Source: Marinobacter piscis (GTDB taxonomy: Bacteria; Pseudomonadota; Gammaproteobacteria; Pseudomonadales; Oleiphilaceae). From it: a DNA stretch of 64,000 nucleotides. Below are positions 9,844-16,982 of this stretch, piece by piece (the first letter of the stretch is position 1; each line of letters opens with the position of its first letter). The DNA lies in the NCBI RefSeq assembly GCF_007671655.1, contig NZ_VCGX01000001.1, positions 124,001 to 188,000 on the forward strand. The letters run 5' to 3'. The translations under genes were made by a program, and so were the position numbers. The notes beneath the pieces are model-generated. The model was not told where the DNA came from. It saw only the letters and a list, made by a program, of their open reading frames with translations, and did no database searches.

Positions 9844-12036
9844 ATGAAAGCCATACGTTATGTGCTGATTGCCATCGTCGCACTCATTGTTCTCGCCATT
9901 GCTGCGATTGCGATTGCCATGGTTGTTATCAACCCGAACGACTATAAACCGCAAATTGAAAAAGTGGTTGAGAAAAAAACCAGTCTGAACCTCAGTCTGG
10001 ACGGAGATATTGGCTGGTCGTTCATTCCTCTCGGCCTGGAACTTAACGATGTGGAAGCAACTCTGGACGGCGAACGCCTGATCGCCCTGAAGCAAATGGT
10101 GGCGCAGGTGGACTTCTGGTCCCTGATTACCATGTCGCCACAAGTAAACACGTTTGTACTCGACGGCCTCGACGCCCACTTGAACATTGATAAACAGGGG
10201 ACAGGCAACTGGACCCGGATTATGCCGGAGCCGGCCGACGACGAGGCACAGGACGAACCGCAGGTTGCCAGCGAGGCTGAACAGGCACCCGCGGCAGACA
10301 CCGAGGGTGAGCCTCTGAATTTCAATGTCGAACATGTAGAAATCAGCAATGCCCAGGTGCATTATCGAGACGAGCGCAGCGGCCAGACCGTGACCCTGGA
10401 AGACTTCACGGTTACCGCCAGCGACATTACCCTGGGTTCCGAGTTTCCTCTGGAAGTCGGCTTTCGCGTGGAAACAGCACAGCCGCAGTTCACTGTAGAC
10501 GGCAGTGTAGAGGCACGCCTGGCAGCCAATGAAGCCCTGAATGACTTTGCGGTTTCAGGCCTGAACGCCGAGTTCAACATGGATGGCGAGCCTTTTGGCG
10601 GTAATTCAGTCACTGCGACCCTGACCGGATCGGCCAAAGCCAACCTGGAAAATGAAACCGCTACCCTGAGCGACTTCACCGCCAGCCTCGCCAACCTGAC
10701 CCTGAACACCAGCCTTGACGTGAAAGGCTTTGGCGACAAGCCAACCCTGGATGGCAAGGTAGCCATCGAAGAGTTTTCTCTGAAAGAGCTCCTGAAAGCT
10801 CTGGGACAACCTGCAATAGAAACGACAGACGAAGAAGTGCTCAAGGCCCTTGCCTTCTCAACCGACATTGGCGGTGCGGCAGGCGAGCCGGCTCTTTCTG
10901 ATCTGATGATCAAGCTGGATGACACTACATTCGAAGGCTCTGGCAGCTATAACCTGAGCACGGGGGGTGTGGTGTTCAACCTTCAGGGTGACACACTGAA
11001 CGTAGACCGCTACCTGCCACCCAAAGCTGAAGAGGCAGAGGCCCAAGGCGAAACTTCGACCAAGACAGCCAGCAGCGACGCGCCTGAAGGCGAGCTTCTG
11101 CCGCTTGAGACCCTGCGCAGCCTGCTCCTGGACATAGATTTCGGCCTGGGCGAGCTGGTTGTAAGCAATCTGACCATCAACGATATCAAAGCCAGCACCA
11201 CGGCCGACAACGGGCGGCTGAAAGTGGACGAATTCAGCGGCAAACTTTACGAAGGCAGTTTTAATGCGAACGCCACCATCAATGCCGCGAGCGATAACCC
11301 GAAATGGGCAATCAATGCCGACGTAAGCAACGTTCAGAGCCTTCCGCTACTGGCGGATGTGGCCGAGATCACCATGCTTTCGGGCGGTGCCAACCTCAAA
11401 GTAAATGCGACCACTGCCGGCAACCGCATCTCGGCTTTGCGGGAGAATGCAGATGGCAAGATCAGCTTCAACCTTGCCGAAGGTGAGTTCCGGAACATGA
11501 ACCTGACCCGCATGGCTTGTCAGGGTATCGCACTGGCCAATCAGGACCAGCTGACAACCGACGACTGGGGTGACACAACACCGTTCAACGACCTGCACGG
11601 CGTTCTGGAAATCAACGGCAACACCTTCAACAACACAGACCTCGTTGCTTCTCTGGCGGGCATGAAGCTGGAAGGCAACGGCAGTGTTGATATGAAGCAG
11701 ACCCTGGTGGATTACGAGCTGGGCCTGAGAATTGTAGGCGAAATCCACAGAGACAATGCCTGCCGCGTGACCGAATACGTGGAAGACGTTGTTATACCGG
11801 TAGAGTGTCGCGGTGACTTCTCGGCCGGAGCAGCAGACCTGTGCTCGTTCGATGGCTCGCGCTTCCGCGATACCCTGAAAACCATTGCCGCCAACGCTGC
11901 CCGCAAAAAAGCGGAAGAAGAGGTAGACAGAGCCAAAGGCAAAGCGGAAGAGAAAGTTCGCAAGAAGCTGGAAGAAAAACTTGGCGAAGATGTGGGCAAA
12001 AAAGCAAAAGATGCCCTCAAAGGCTTGTTCCAGTGA
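9844..12036 (+). CDS. asmA: AsmA family protein
   Basis: AsmA-like proteins are anchored in the inner membrane with a large periplasmic part and are linked to outer-membrane assembly and phospholipid transport. The 730-residue product has a single N-terminal transmembrane segment (about residues 5-28, rich in I, A and V) followed by AsmA N-terminal sequence (NPNDYKPQIEKVVEKKTS). Repetitive beta-rich sequence and a C-terminal AsmA block follow. Acidic, Q/E-rich linkers lie near residues 125-160 and 395-415. The last 60 residues are a highly charged K/E helix, which is unusual. The stop overlaps the GTG of mutY. Confidence 0.9.
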   Translation: MKAIRYVLIAIVALIVLAIAAIAIAMVVINPNDYKPQIEKVVEKKTSLNLSLDGDIGWSFIPLGLELNDVEATLDGERLIALKQMVAQVDFWSLITMSPQVNTFVLDGLDAHLNIDKQGTGNWTRIMPEPADDEAQDEPQVASEAEQAPAADTEGEPLNFNVEHVEISNAQVHYRDERSGQTVTLEDFTVTASDITLGSEFPLEVGFRVETAQPQFTVDGSVEARLAANEALNDFAVSGLNAEFNMDGEPFGGNSVTATLTGSAKANLENETATLSDFTASLANLTLNTSLDVKGFGDKPTLDGKVAIEEFSLKELLKALGQPAIETTDEEVLKALAFSTDIGGAAGEPALSDLMIKLDDTTFEGSGSYNLSTGGVVFNLQGDTLNVDRYLPPKAEEAEAQGETSTKTASSDAPEGELLPLETLRSLLLDIDFGLGELVVSNLTINDIKASTTADNGRLKVDEFSGKLYEGSFNANATINAASDNPKWAINADVSNVQSLPLLADVAEITMLSGGANLKVNATTAGNRISALRENADGKISFNLAEGEFRNMNLTRMACQGIALANQDQLTTDDWGDTTPFNDLHGVLEINGNTFNNTDLVASLAGMKLEGNGSVDMKQTLVDYELGLRIVGEIHRDNACRVTEYVEDVVIPVECRGDFSAGAADLCSFDGSRFRDTLKTIAANAARKKAEEEVDRAKGKAEEKVRKKLEEKLGEDVGKKAKDALKGLFQ

Positions 12037-13100
12037 CCACAGACAGCTTTGCGGAACAGCTTCTGGCATGGTACGACCAGCACGGCAGGCACGACCTGCC
12101 GTGGCACCATAACCGCACGGCCTACCGTGTATGGGTGTCGGAAATCATGCTTCAGCAAACCCAGGTAGCTACGGTTATCCCCTACTACCAGGCGTTTATG
12201 GAACGCTTTCCGGACGTCGAGGCCCTGGCACAAGCGCCCGTAGACGACGTGCTCAGCTACTGGTCAGGCCTTGGCTATTACGCCCGGGCACGGAACCTGC
12301 AAAAAGCAGCGCAATCTGTGGTCGAAGAGTTTGGTGGCGCATTTCCTGAGACTCAGGAGGAGCTGGAAAGCCTGAAAGGCATAGGCCGCTCCACCGCCGC
12401 CGCGATTATTGCCCAGGCATTCGGCAAACGCGCAGCTATTCTTGATGGCAATGTTAAACGGGTTCTGGCCCGCTACCACGCCGTACCTGGCTGGCCAGGG
12501 CAGACCCGGGTGCTGAACCAGCTCTGGAAGCATGCAGAAGCACACACACCCGATACCCGTGTGCGGGACTACACTCAGGGCATTATGGACCTGGGGGCTA
12601 TGGTATGCACCCGCAGCCGGCCGGCCTGCACTGACTGCCCTCTCCAGACGGGCTGCAAGGCATACGCCAGGGAAGAGACTCACCTCTACCCCGGCTCCAG
12701 GCCCAAAAAAGCAAAGCTGGAAAAAACCACCTGGATGCTCATTCTTGAAGATCAGGAAGGCCGCGTCCTGCTTGAACGCCGCCCGCCCAGTGGTATCTGG
12801 GGCGGCCTCTGGAGTCTGCCGGAAATTGATCCGGCCTATGGCGCTGAAGAGTTACAGGAGGCGTGCGAACAAAACCTGGGGGTCGATTGCACAGAGCCCG
12901 AACTGATACGCGGCTTCCGGCATACGTTCTCCCACTACCATCTGCACATACAGCCTGCTCGCCTGAGCGTGACCGGACAACACACCCTGCAAGACGACGG
13001 GCAACAACAGTGGCTGCACAGGCACGAAGCCCTCGCTCTGGGCCTGCCAGCACCTATCCGGACGCTGCTGGCCTCCCCGGAGCAGGCAAACTTGCTGTAA
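12033..13100 (+). CDS. mutY: Adenine DNA glycosylase MutY
   Basis: MutY removes adenine mispaired with 8-oxoguanine. The 355-residue length is usual when the GTG at 12033, which overlaps the asmA stop, is taken as the start; upstream in-frame sequence is only a shadow of asmA. Visible features are the catalytic glutamate in VSEIMLQQTQV, the helix-hairpin-helix LKGIGRSTAAAI, the catalytic aspartate in ILDGNVKRVLAR, the iron-sulfur cysteines in the C-x6-C-x2-C-x5-C pattern of CTRSRPACTDCPLQTGC, and a C-terminal NUDIX-like domain (about 225-350) that reads 8-oxoG. The neighbour yggX is the usual partner. Confidence 0.97.
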   Translation: MTTDSFAEQLLAWYDQHGRHDLPWHHNRTAYRVWVSEIMLQQTQVATVIPYYQAFMERFPDVEALAQAPVDDVLSYWSGLGYYARARNLQKAAQSVVEEFGGAFPETQEELESLKGIGRSTAAAIIAQAFGKRAAILDGNVKRVLARYHAVPGWPGQTRVLNQLWKHAEAHTPDTRVRDYTQGIMDLGAMVCTRSRPACTDCPLQTGCKAYAREETHLYPGSRPKKAKLEKTTWMLILEDQEGRVLLERRPPSGIWGGLWSLPEIDPAYGAEELQEACEQNLGVDCTEPELIRGFRHTFSHYHLHIQPARLSVTGQHTLQDDGQQQWLHRHEALALGLPAPIRTLLASPEQANLL

Positions 13101-13182
13101 TACCTGAGCGCTCAAATGCTTAAATGGCATGATCTGTTATCATCTGCTCAGAAACAGACGCACACATCAGACAGGAGCGATC

Positions 13183-13455
13183 ATGAGCCGCACCGTTTTC
13201 TGCCGCAAATACCAGAAAGAACTCCCAGGCCTGGACTTCCCGCCCATGCCCGGCGCCAAAGGCCAGGACATCTACGAAAATATTTCCAAAGACGCCTGGG
13301 AAGAATGGCAAAATCAGCAAACCATGCTGATCAACGAAAGACACCTCAGCCTGATGGACCCCAACACCCGCAAATACCTGCAGGCGCAAATGGAACACTT
13401 TTTTAACAATGAACCCTTTGATAAAGCGGAAGGCTACGTTCCACCGGAGCAGTAA
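13183..13455 (+). CDS. yggX: Probable Fe(2+)-trafficking / oxidative damage protection protein YggX
   Basis: This 90-residue cytoplasmic protein belongs to the YggX family, which protects iron-sulfur proteins from oxidation. It starts [20 protein letters not shown], with the conserved N-terminal cysteine, and ends [11 protein letters not shown]. The ATG at 13183 has AGGAG 5-10 bases upstream; a longer in-frame start at 13129 would add 18 residues foreign to the family. It follows mutY by 82 bases, the common mutY-yggX order, which fits a shared oxidative-damage role. Confidence 0.97.
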   Translation: MSRTVFCRKYQKELPGLDFPPMPGAKGQDIYENISKDAWEEWQNQQTMLINERHLSLMDPNTRKYLQAQMEHFFNNEPFDKAEGYVPPEQ

Positions 13456-13461
13456 AAACTG

Positions 13462-13516
13462 GTCAAGGCCTGATCAATCCTGAAAAGATTAAGATTTTTT
13501 GCAGGCTGGCCTTGAC
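13462..13516 (+). terminator. Inverted repeat downstream of yggX
   Basis: GTCAAGGCC at 13462-13470 and GGCCTTGAC at 13508-13516 form a perfect 9-bp stem. The loop holds a run of six T. The right arm overlaps the -35 box of the tRNA-Phe promoter. It could help end mutY-yggX transcription; this is weak evidence because the T run is inside the loop. Confidence 0.35.
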
Positions 13517-13540
13517 TCATCACGCTGAAACCGGTTTAAT
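13512..13540 (+). promoter_or_regulatory. Sigma-70 promoter of tRNA-Phe
   Basis: TTGACT (13512-13517) and TTTAAT (13535-13540) are separated by exactly 17 bases. A G/C-rich discriminator (AGCGCCCCG) follows, as is usual for stringently controlled stable-RNA promoters. The tRNA begins 31 bases after the -10 box. Confidence 0.8.
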
Positions 13541-13571
13541 AGCGCCCCGTTGCACAGCAGTAAAGCAACAA

Positions 13572-13647
13572 GCCCGGATAGCTCAGTCGGTAGAGCAGAG
13601 GATTGAAAATCCTCGTGTCGGTGGTTCGATTCCGCCTCCGGGCACCA
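13572..13647 (+). tRNA. tRNA-Phe (anticodon GAA)
   Basis: This 76-base gene folds as a complete cloverleaf. The acceptor arms GCCCGGA/TCCGGGC pair, the D arm is GCTC/GAGC, the anticodon stem GAGGA/TCCTC holds loop TTGAAAA with GAA at 13605-13607, the T arm contains GGTTCGATTCC, and CCA is encoded. The last 16 bases are the left attachment core of the genomic island. Insertion kept the tRNA whole because the island brings its own copy of the 3-prime end. Confidence 0.98.
13632..13647 (+). repeat. attL core inside the 3-prime end of tRNA-Phe
   Basis: CCGCCTCCGGGCACCA is identical to 37617-37632. A related TCAATAACTTA follows both copies at slightly different spacing (13662 onward on the left, 37640 onward on the right). 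A direct repeat of a tRNA 3-prime end is the standard footprint of tyrosine-integrase insertion. Confidence 0.9.
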
Positions 13648-13936
13648 CTCTTTCTTTCAAATCAATAACTTAGAAAGAGATTTAGAGTTGTCCCATCATC
13701 CGTACCAACATCCCCTAAATGCTTGATAAACGCCCATTAATTACAAAACTGTAATTTTAATTATTTTTGGCGTTTCCATCTTCAGCATTACCAAATCTTC
13801 CGTAACCGCCTGTTTTCACACTTTATTTAAGCACAAAACCTTCTGCTCAGCCAATCGCTTGCTGAAAGAGCGACTTCCTGTAGTCTGAAACTAGACCGGT
13901 CGAACACTAAACCACTAATTTCAGAGGAAGACTGCC
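13648..13936. other. Island left end: non-coding, with nested inverted repeats and an arm-type repeat
   Basis: No gene is seen in this 289-bp AT-rich stretch. It holds CTCTTTCT/AGAAAGAG (13648-13655 with 13672-13679), starting exactly at the tRNA end. A double hairpin lies at 13728-13775, with AAACGCC/GGCGTTT outside and AATTACA/TGTAATT inside around AAAC. TGTCCCATCAT at 13689-13699 is repeated near the right end of the island at 37479-37489. These look like recombination or excision-factor binding sites. Confidence 0.5.
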
Positions 13937-14197
13937 ATGAACAGCCATTGCAGCCATATCAGCAATATTCTCCAAGATGCTCTTGTGATCGCTTGGATTC
14001 TCGATGATTTCGAGCAGGCCGAGATCACATGTACCGTGAAATGCCGCGATGGCAAAAAAACCATCATCACGGAATCGCTTGAAGAGCCTCGCCCTGACAC
14101 TCCAAGGTTCAGCTCCAAAATCGTCCAAACACCACCGCCTTGCGCTCAGTCCATTGCGGACGACCTGGGCTCAATCACGAAAAACGAATGGTTCTGA
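13937..14197 (+). CDS. Hypothetical protein, island left end
   Basis: I do not recognise this 86-residue product. It starts at an ATG with AGAGGAAG upstream at good spacing, which is the main sign that it is real. The N-terminal half is predicted to be helical and holds histidines and cysteines (MNSHCSHISNILQDALVIAW). The middle reads like a beta hairpin (AEITCTVKCRDGKKTII) and the C-terminal third is proline-rich. There is no signal peptide or clear membrane segment. The next gene begins five bases after its stop, so the two probably form a small operon. Confidence 0.6.
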   Translation: MNSHCSHISNILQDALVIAWILDDFEQAEITCTVKCRDGKKTIITESLEEPRPDTPRFSSKIVQTPPPCAQSIADDLGSITKNEWF

Positions 14198-14201
14198 GGT
14201 A

Positions 14202-14423
14202 ATGGCTATGGAGTTTATGAAACAGGCACAACAACTGGCCGCAGAGCTCACCCAGGAATTCGGCGGCGACGAAATCATCTTCAGCGCCCAGGTGCGCCGC
14301 GGTGATGATTGGATAACGCTGGAGCTTTATCGGAATAGCGAGGCCCCGCACAGAATTCATGCGGTTCTCGATTTTGATACCGGCTGCAACATCCTACTGC
14401 AGACGCCACAAACCATTCACTAG
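14202..14423 (+). CDS. Hypothetical protein, partner of the preceding small gene
   Basis: I do not recognise this 73-residue product. It begins with a helix (MEFMKQAQQLAAELTQEF) followed by beta-like sequence with a charged, acidic surface (FSAQVRRGDDWITLELY) and ends LLQTPQTIH. Two starts are possible: ATG at 14202, or ATG at 14208, which has the better spacing to GAGG at 14196-14199. The gene follows the previous one by four bases. No domain, signal or membrane segment is visible. Confidence 0.6.
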   Translation: MAMEFMKQAQQLAAELTQEFGGDEIIFSAQVRRGDDWITLELYRNSEAPHRIHAVLDFDTGCNILLQTPQTIH

Positions 14424-14436
14424 AACAGAAGCACTG

Positions 14437-14476
14437 ATGTCCATTCTCGATGAACTCTTCTGTCGGGAATGGACAT
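14437..14476. repeat. Perfect 10-bp inverted repeat at the end of the recombinase module
   Basis: ATGTCCATTC (14437-14446) pairs with GAATGGACAT (14467-14476) across 20 bases. It lies between the end of a plus-strand gene and the end of the minus-strand recombinase operon. It may be a shared terminator without T runs, or a boundary of the recombinase module. Confidence 0.5.
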
Positions 14477-14510
14477 TACTCCGCAGTTGGCGCCGGAACG
14501 TCATCAATAT

Positions 14511-14885
14511 TCAGAACTTTTTCGATTTGCGCACCCCCACTTCAGAGGGCCGCCCTCCCCTGCAGTTAGGCCTAAGCCCCAAAGCCCCCAGCCAGCTATC
14601 AGGACGCCGCAGGGCTTTCACCAGCAACCCCAGCGCTCGCATGTACTCAGACCTTGTCCTAGAAGATGGAGAGTGCTCTGGCAGCCAAACGTTTCGATAG
14701 TATTGAACATGTTTAAGCTTGATCTGCTCTGGCTGCGTAACGTGCGGAAACCGTTTTTCGATAACCCCGACGATGCGATAGATACGATTGACGTACCTTC
14801 GCTGCTCGGTTTCGCTCAGAGCTTTAAAATCTAGCCTTTTCAGGATGTGATCAAGCGGCATTCCGCAATCCTCCCACGTAGGCAC
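14511..14885 (-). CDS. Small recombinase-associated protein
   Basis: This 124-residue basic protein overlaps the end of the recombinase gene by 35 bases, so the two are an operon. Residues 10-95 are helical (HILKRLDFKALSETEQRRYV onward) and resemble, loosely, the core-binding helices of tyrosine recombinases (TRSEYMRALGLLVKALRR). The C-terminus is short and basic (GGRPSEVGVRKSKKF). There is no catalytic motif. It could be a DNA-binding helper or directionality factor for the adjacent recombinase; that is inference from position and style. Either MPTWEDC (14885) or MPLDHIL, eight residues later, could be the start. Confidence 0.65.
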   Translation of the reverse strand: MPTWEDCGMPLDHILKRLDFKALSETEQRRYVNRIYRIVGVIEKRFPHVTQPEQIKLKHVQYYRNVWLPEHSPSSRTRSEYMRALGLLVKALRRPDSWLGALGLRPNCRGGRPSEVGVRKSKKF

Positions 14886-15879
14886 TTGCTACCGACACCC
14901 GGCTATGTCCCAACTGCCTGGCAACCTCAGCCCTGGCAACGCGATCCATAATCTTGTCGCGAATTGCTTCTTTCAATGGGGACGGACCAGCCATCACCTC
15001 TTCATAAATATCCTGGGCGAAACCGGCTCTAAGCTCCCGGAACGTTGGAACACCAGCCCTTTTCAAAAACTTTCTGCAGGGATTCACCACTCTCAGCAAA
15101 AAGGATTTCACCGTGTCTGTTTCAGACAACAGGTTTCGCGATCCCTTGGGCCGAACCTCGATGGCATAATTCAGCGCCTCCATGCGGAATTCGGTAGCCT
15201 TAATGGTGCGATCCTTTGATTTTCGCCCTCCTTTACAACCCTCCAGGATTGCTGCCTCCCCCGTAGCCTCAATTTCTCGTTTCATCCGATCGAGATCCTG
15301 GAGAATGCACTCTCTGACTCGCATACCCCATGCACGCGCCAGACGCATAACAGCGGCACCACGCTCAAATCCATTCGCGACTGCATGGTCAGCTGCATAC
15401 AGGGTATCCACCACATCCGCCTCAATTGGCTTGACACGAACCGATTGACGACAAACGCCGAGAACGTCTCTAGCAGAAACCTGCAGCGCATTGTCTCCCC
15501 TAAACGCCTTCATCAGGATGTTAACGGTACTCATGATGTGGTGTGCATAGGCGACGCTGATTCGTTGATCCAACGTGCCATCTGGCCACTCGAAATCGCC
15601 ATCCAACCGAGCCTTAATGTAGGCTCCAAATTGCAGCACAAACTCCCGATTAATTTTCCGGGCATCATTGATTCCGTGACGCCGACAAAAATTGACGAAC
15701 ACCGGCACCCGTTTCTTATGGGTAGCCCGGGTGTTGTAATGACTGTCTCGACCATAGAACTGGTCCACCGCACAATGCGCTGCCTCAAGAAGCCTCTCTC
15801 CCTTTCCGTAGTTTTTGCACTGTTCCGGCCTCTTCCGCTTGGCTGAGCGCCGACCTTTAGCAACCGATTTGTTGCTCAT
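14851..15879 (-). CDS. Tyrosine recombinase, 'integrase domain-containing' type
   Basis: The 342-residue product has a basic N-terminus, a core-binding region (about 30-150) and a C-terminal catalytic domain. Visible catalytic residues are R187 in AWGMRVREC, a lysine near 220 in KGGRKSKDR, H325 in RQLGHSRVS, and nucleophile Y334 in VASAYVGG. The usual H-x-L-R motif reads R281-E-L-R284, so its histidine is replaced by arginine. The start at 15879 is chosen because GAGGAG lies seven bases upstream; a longer reading of 361 residues lacks such a site. It is not the P4-type enzyme at the right end, and it may move a smaller unit with the partner gene and the hairpin-rich DNA upstream. Confidence 0.8.
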   Translation of the reverse strand: MSNKSVAKGRRSAKRKRPEQCKNYGKGERLLEAAHCAVDQFYGRDSHYNTRATHKKRVPVFVNFCRRHGINDARKINREFVLQFGAYIKARLDGDFEWPDGTLDQRISVAYAHHIMSTVNILMKAFRGDNALQVSARDVLGVCRQSVRVKPIEADVVDTLYAADHAVANGFERGAAVMRLARAWGMRVRECILQDLDRMKREIEATGEAAILEGCKGGRKSKDRTIKATEFRMEALNYAIEVRPKGSRNLLSETDTVKSFLLRVVNPCRKFLKRAGVPTFRELRAGFAQDIYEEVMAGPSPLKEAIRDKIMDRVARAEVARQLGHSRVSVASAYVGGLRNAA

Positions 15880-15934
15880 GCCAGTCTCCTCGTTGTTCAA
15901 ATTATAGAAATACAGTGGGGGTGCGCGGCCAACC

Positions 15935-16263
15935 ATGCGGAATCTGGGGCTCAGAGCCGGTCCCCGCGCTGATGCTCCGCCCCGTAGTCCGCATTAAGTG
16001 TGACTGTGCCAAGGCATGAAGCCTTGACGGTGGGAGCATCCATCGTGCTGTATCAGCACTATTTCTTCACCATTGCGAGCCGTGGACACGTGTCGATAAT
16101 CGACAGCGCGTACGGGGAGCGGCGTCTCGTAATCAGCGAGACATCACAATGGCGGGGGTGCCATACGGCGGTGGGATGACCGGTAGGGTGAGCAGCCAAT
16201 GATGATGCACTGGTAACGGTCCCTGTTGCTCAAATGCGGAGTTAACGTAGACATTCTCCGCAT
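15935..16263. ncRNA. Hairpin cluster upstream of the recombinase; candidate structured RNA or recombination site array
   Basis: This non-coding stretch has at least six perfect short stems: ATGCGGA/TCCGCAT (15935/15988), GATGCTCC/GGAGCATC (15971/16033) enclosing CAAGGC/GCCTTG (16010/16021), GTGCTG/CAGCAC (16045/16054), TGTCGA/TCGACA (16091/16100), GTCTCG/CGAGAC (16124/16137) and ATGCGGAG/CTCCGCAT (16234/16256). The ATGCGGA arm occurs at both ends of the cluster. Loops are short (3-7 bases), as in folded RNA or in single-strand recombination sites. I do not match it to a known RNA family. Strand is uncertain. Confidence 0.5.
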
Positions 16264-16733
16264 TGTTCGGTCATTGGTTAGAACTGCAAGCTACTGATAT
16301 CAATAATTTTACAGTTCTTTTCCTTCTATCCATCTCACTATGTAAACAGCAGCACTGCTGAGTGGACCGCGGATGGGTTTGAGGTAGGCGCTAGGTACAA
16401 AACGCACACAGAAGGATTGGTGGCATGGCCACCAGTTTCGGGTTGGACCATGGAGATCCATTGGGTGGAGAGATCACGAAGATCATTTTTGAAGCCGGCT
16501 AGGCCGGGAGGAGTTGCTGTTTGTTTCAATTGCCCAGCTAGCAATACCCTGCTCAACATTGATTGAACGAGGGATTTAGCTTTAACTGTAACTGAAATGC
16601 GCCAACAGGCTCCACACGGGAAAACACGAATTTTCTCCAATTAGACCGAGGAGCCGAGTACGCAATCAGATCATCACTGACTTGCACTGCCCTATTACGA
16701 ATAAACAAAGTGACATTCTCTGGAGCAGCAATC
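16264..16733. other. Non-coding stretch before the antitoxin-like gene
   Basis: I see no convincing gene. It holds further inverted repeats: GAACTG/CAGTTC (16281 with 16311) followed by TTTT, and TGGTGGC/GCCACCA separated by three bases near 16420-16436. A 100-codon minus-strand reading frame at 16338-16640 has no family resemblance and no good ribosome site. Confidence 0.4.
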
Positions 16734-16976
16734 ATGCCCAACAAGCATTTAACCGAGAGAGACCTGCTGGATGGTCTTGATGCACACAAGGCTCATTCTG
16801 ACGAGCTGGCCACTCCGCTTCCGCAAGAGCTCTCACCGCTAGAGAAGCTAAAAGGAACAGTTAAGCATTTTGAACGACCCACAGCCCCTATGTGGGATGA
16901 GTGGTTCGATTCAAACGAAAGAGCCGGTGATGACTTCATGGCTGACCGAGGTCCGCACCCGAAAGACCCCAGTTAA
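16734..16976 (+). CDS. Orphan antitoxin-like protein (VapB/AbrB-type C-terminal signature)
   Basis: The 80-residue acidic protein ends with PMWDEWFDSNERAGDDFMADR, the kind of tail seen in many small antitoxins that wrap a PIN toxin. The N-terminus (PNKHLTERDLLDGLDAHKAH, then DELATPLP) is typical of short proteins of this group and lacks an obvious beta-strand DNA-binding domain. The ATG at 16734 has GGAG at good distance; an earlier in-frame ATG at 16710 is less likely. No toxin gene follows: the next gene is on the opposite strand seven bases away. It is either an orphan, a decoy antitoxin, or a partner of the PIN gene at 26.7 kb (inference). Confidence 0.6.
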   Translation: MPNKHLTERDLLDGLDAHKAHSDELATPLPQELSPLEKLKGTVKHFERPTAPMWDEWFDSNERAGDDFMADRGPHPKDPS

Positions 16977-16982
16977 CTACAT

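Noticed and set aside
14359-14700. 113-codon frame on the plus strand ending opposite the small recombinase partner
   Set aside because: It runs through the 10-bp inverted repeat and then antisense to the partner gene, which is tied to the recombinase by overlap. No ribosome site or family match was seen.
16338-16640. 100-codon frame on the minus strand in the gap before the antitoxin-like gene
   Set aside because: There is no ribosome site, family resemblance or neighbour relation. Inverted repeats in the same stretch suggest non-coding DNA.
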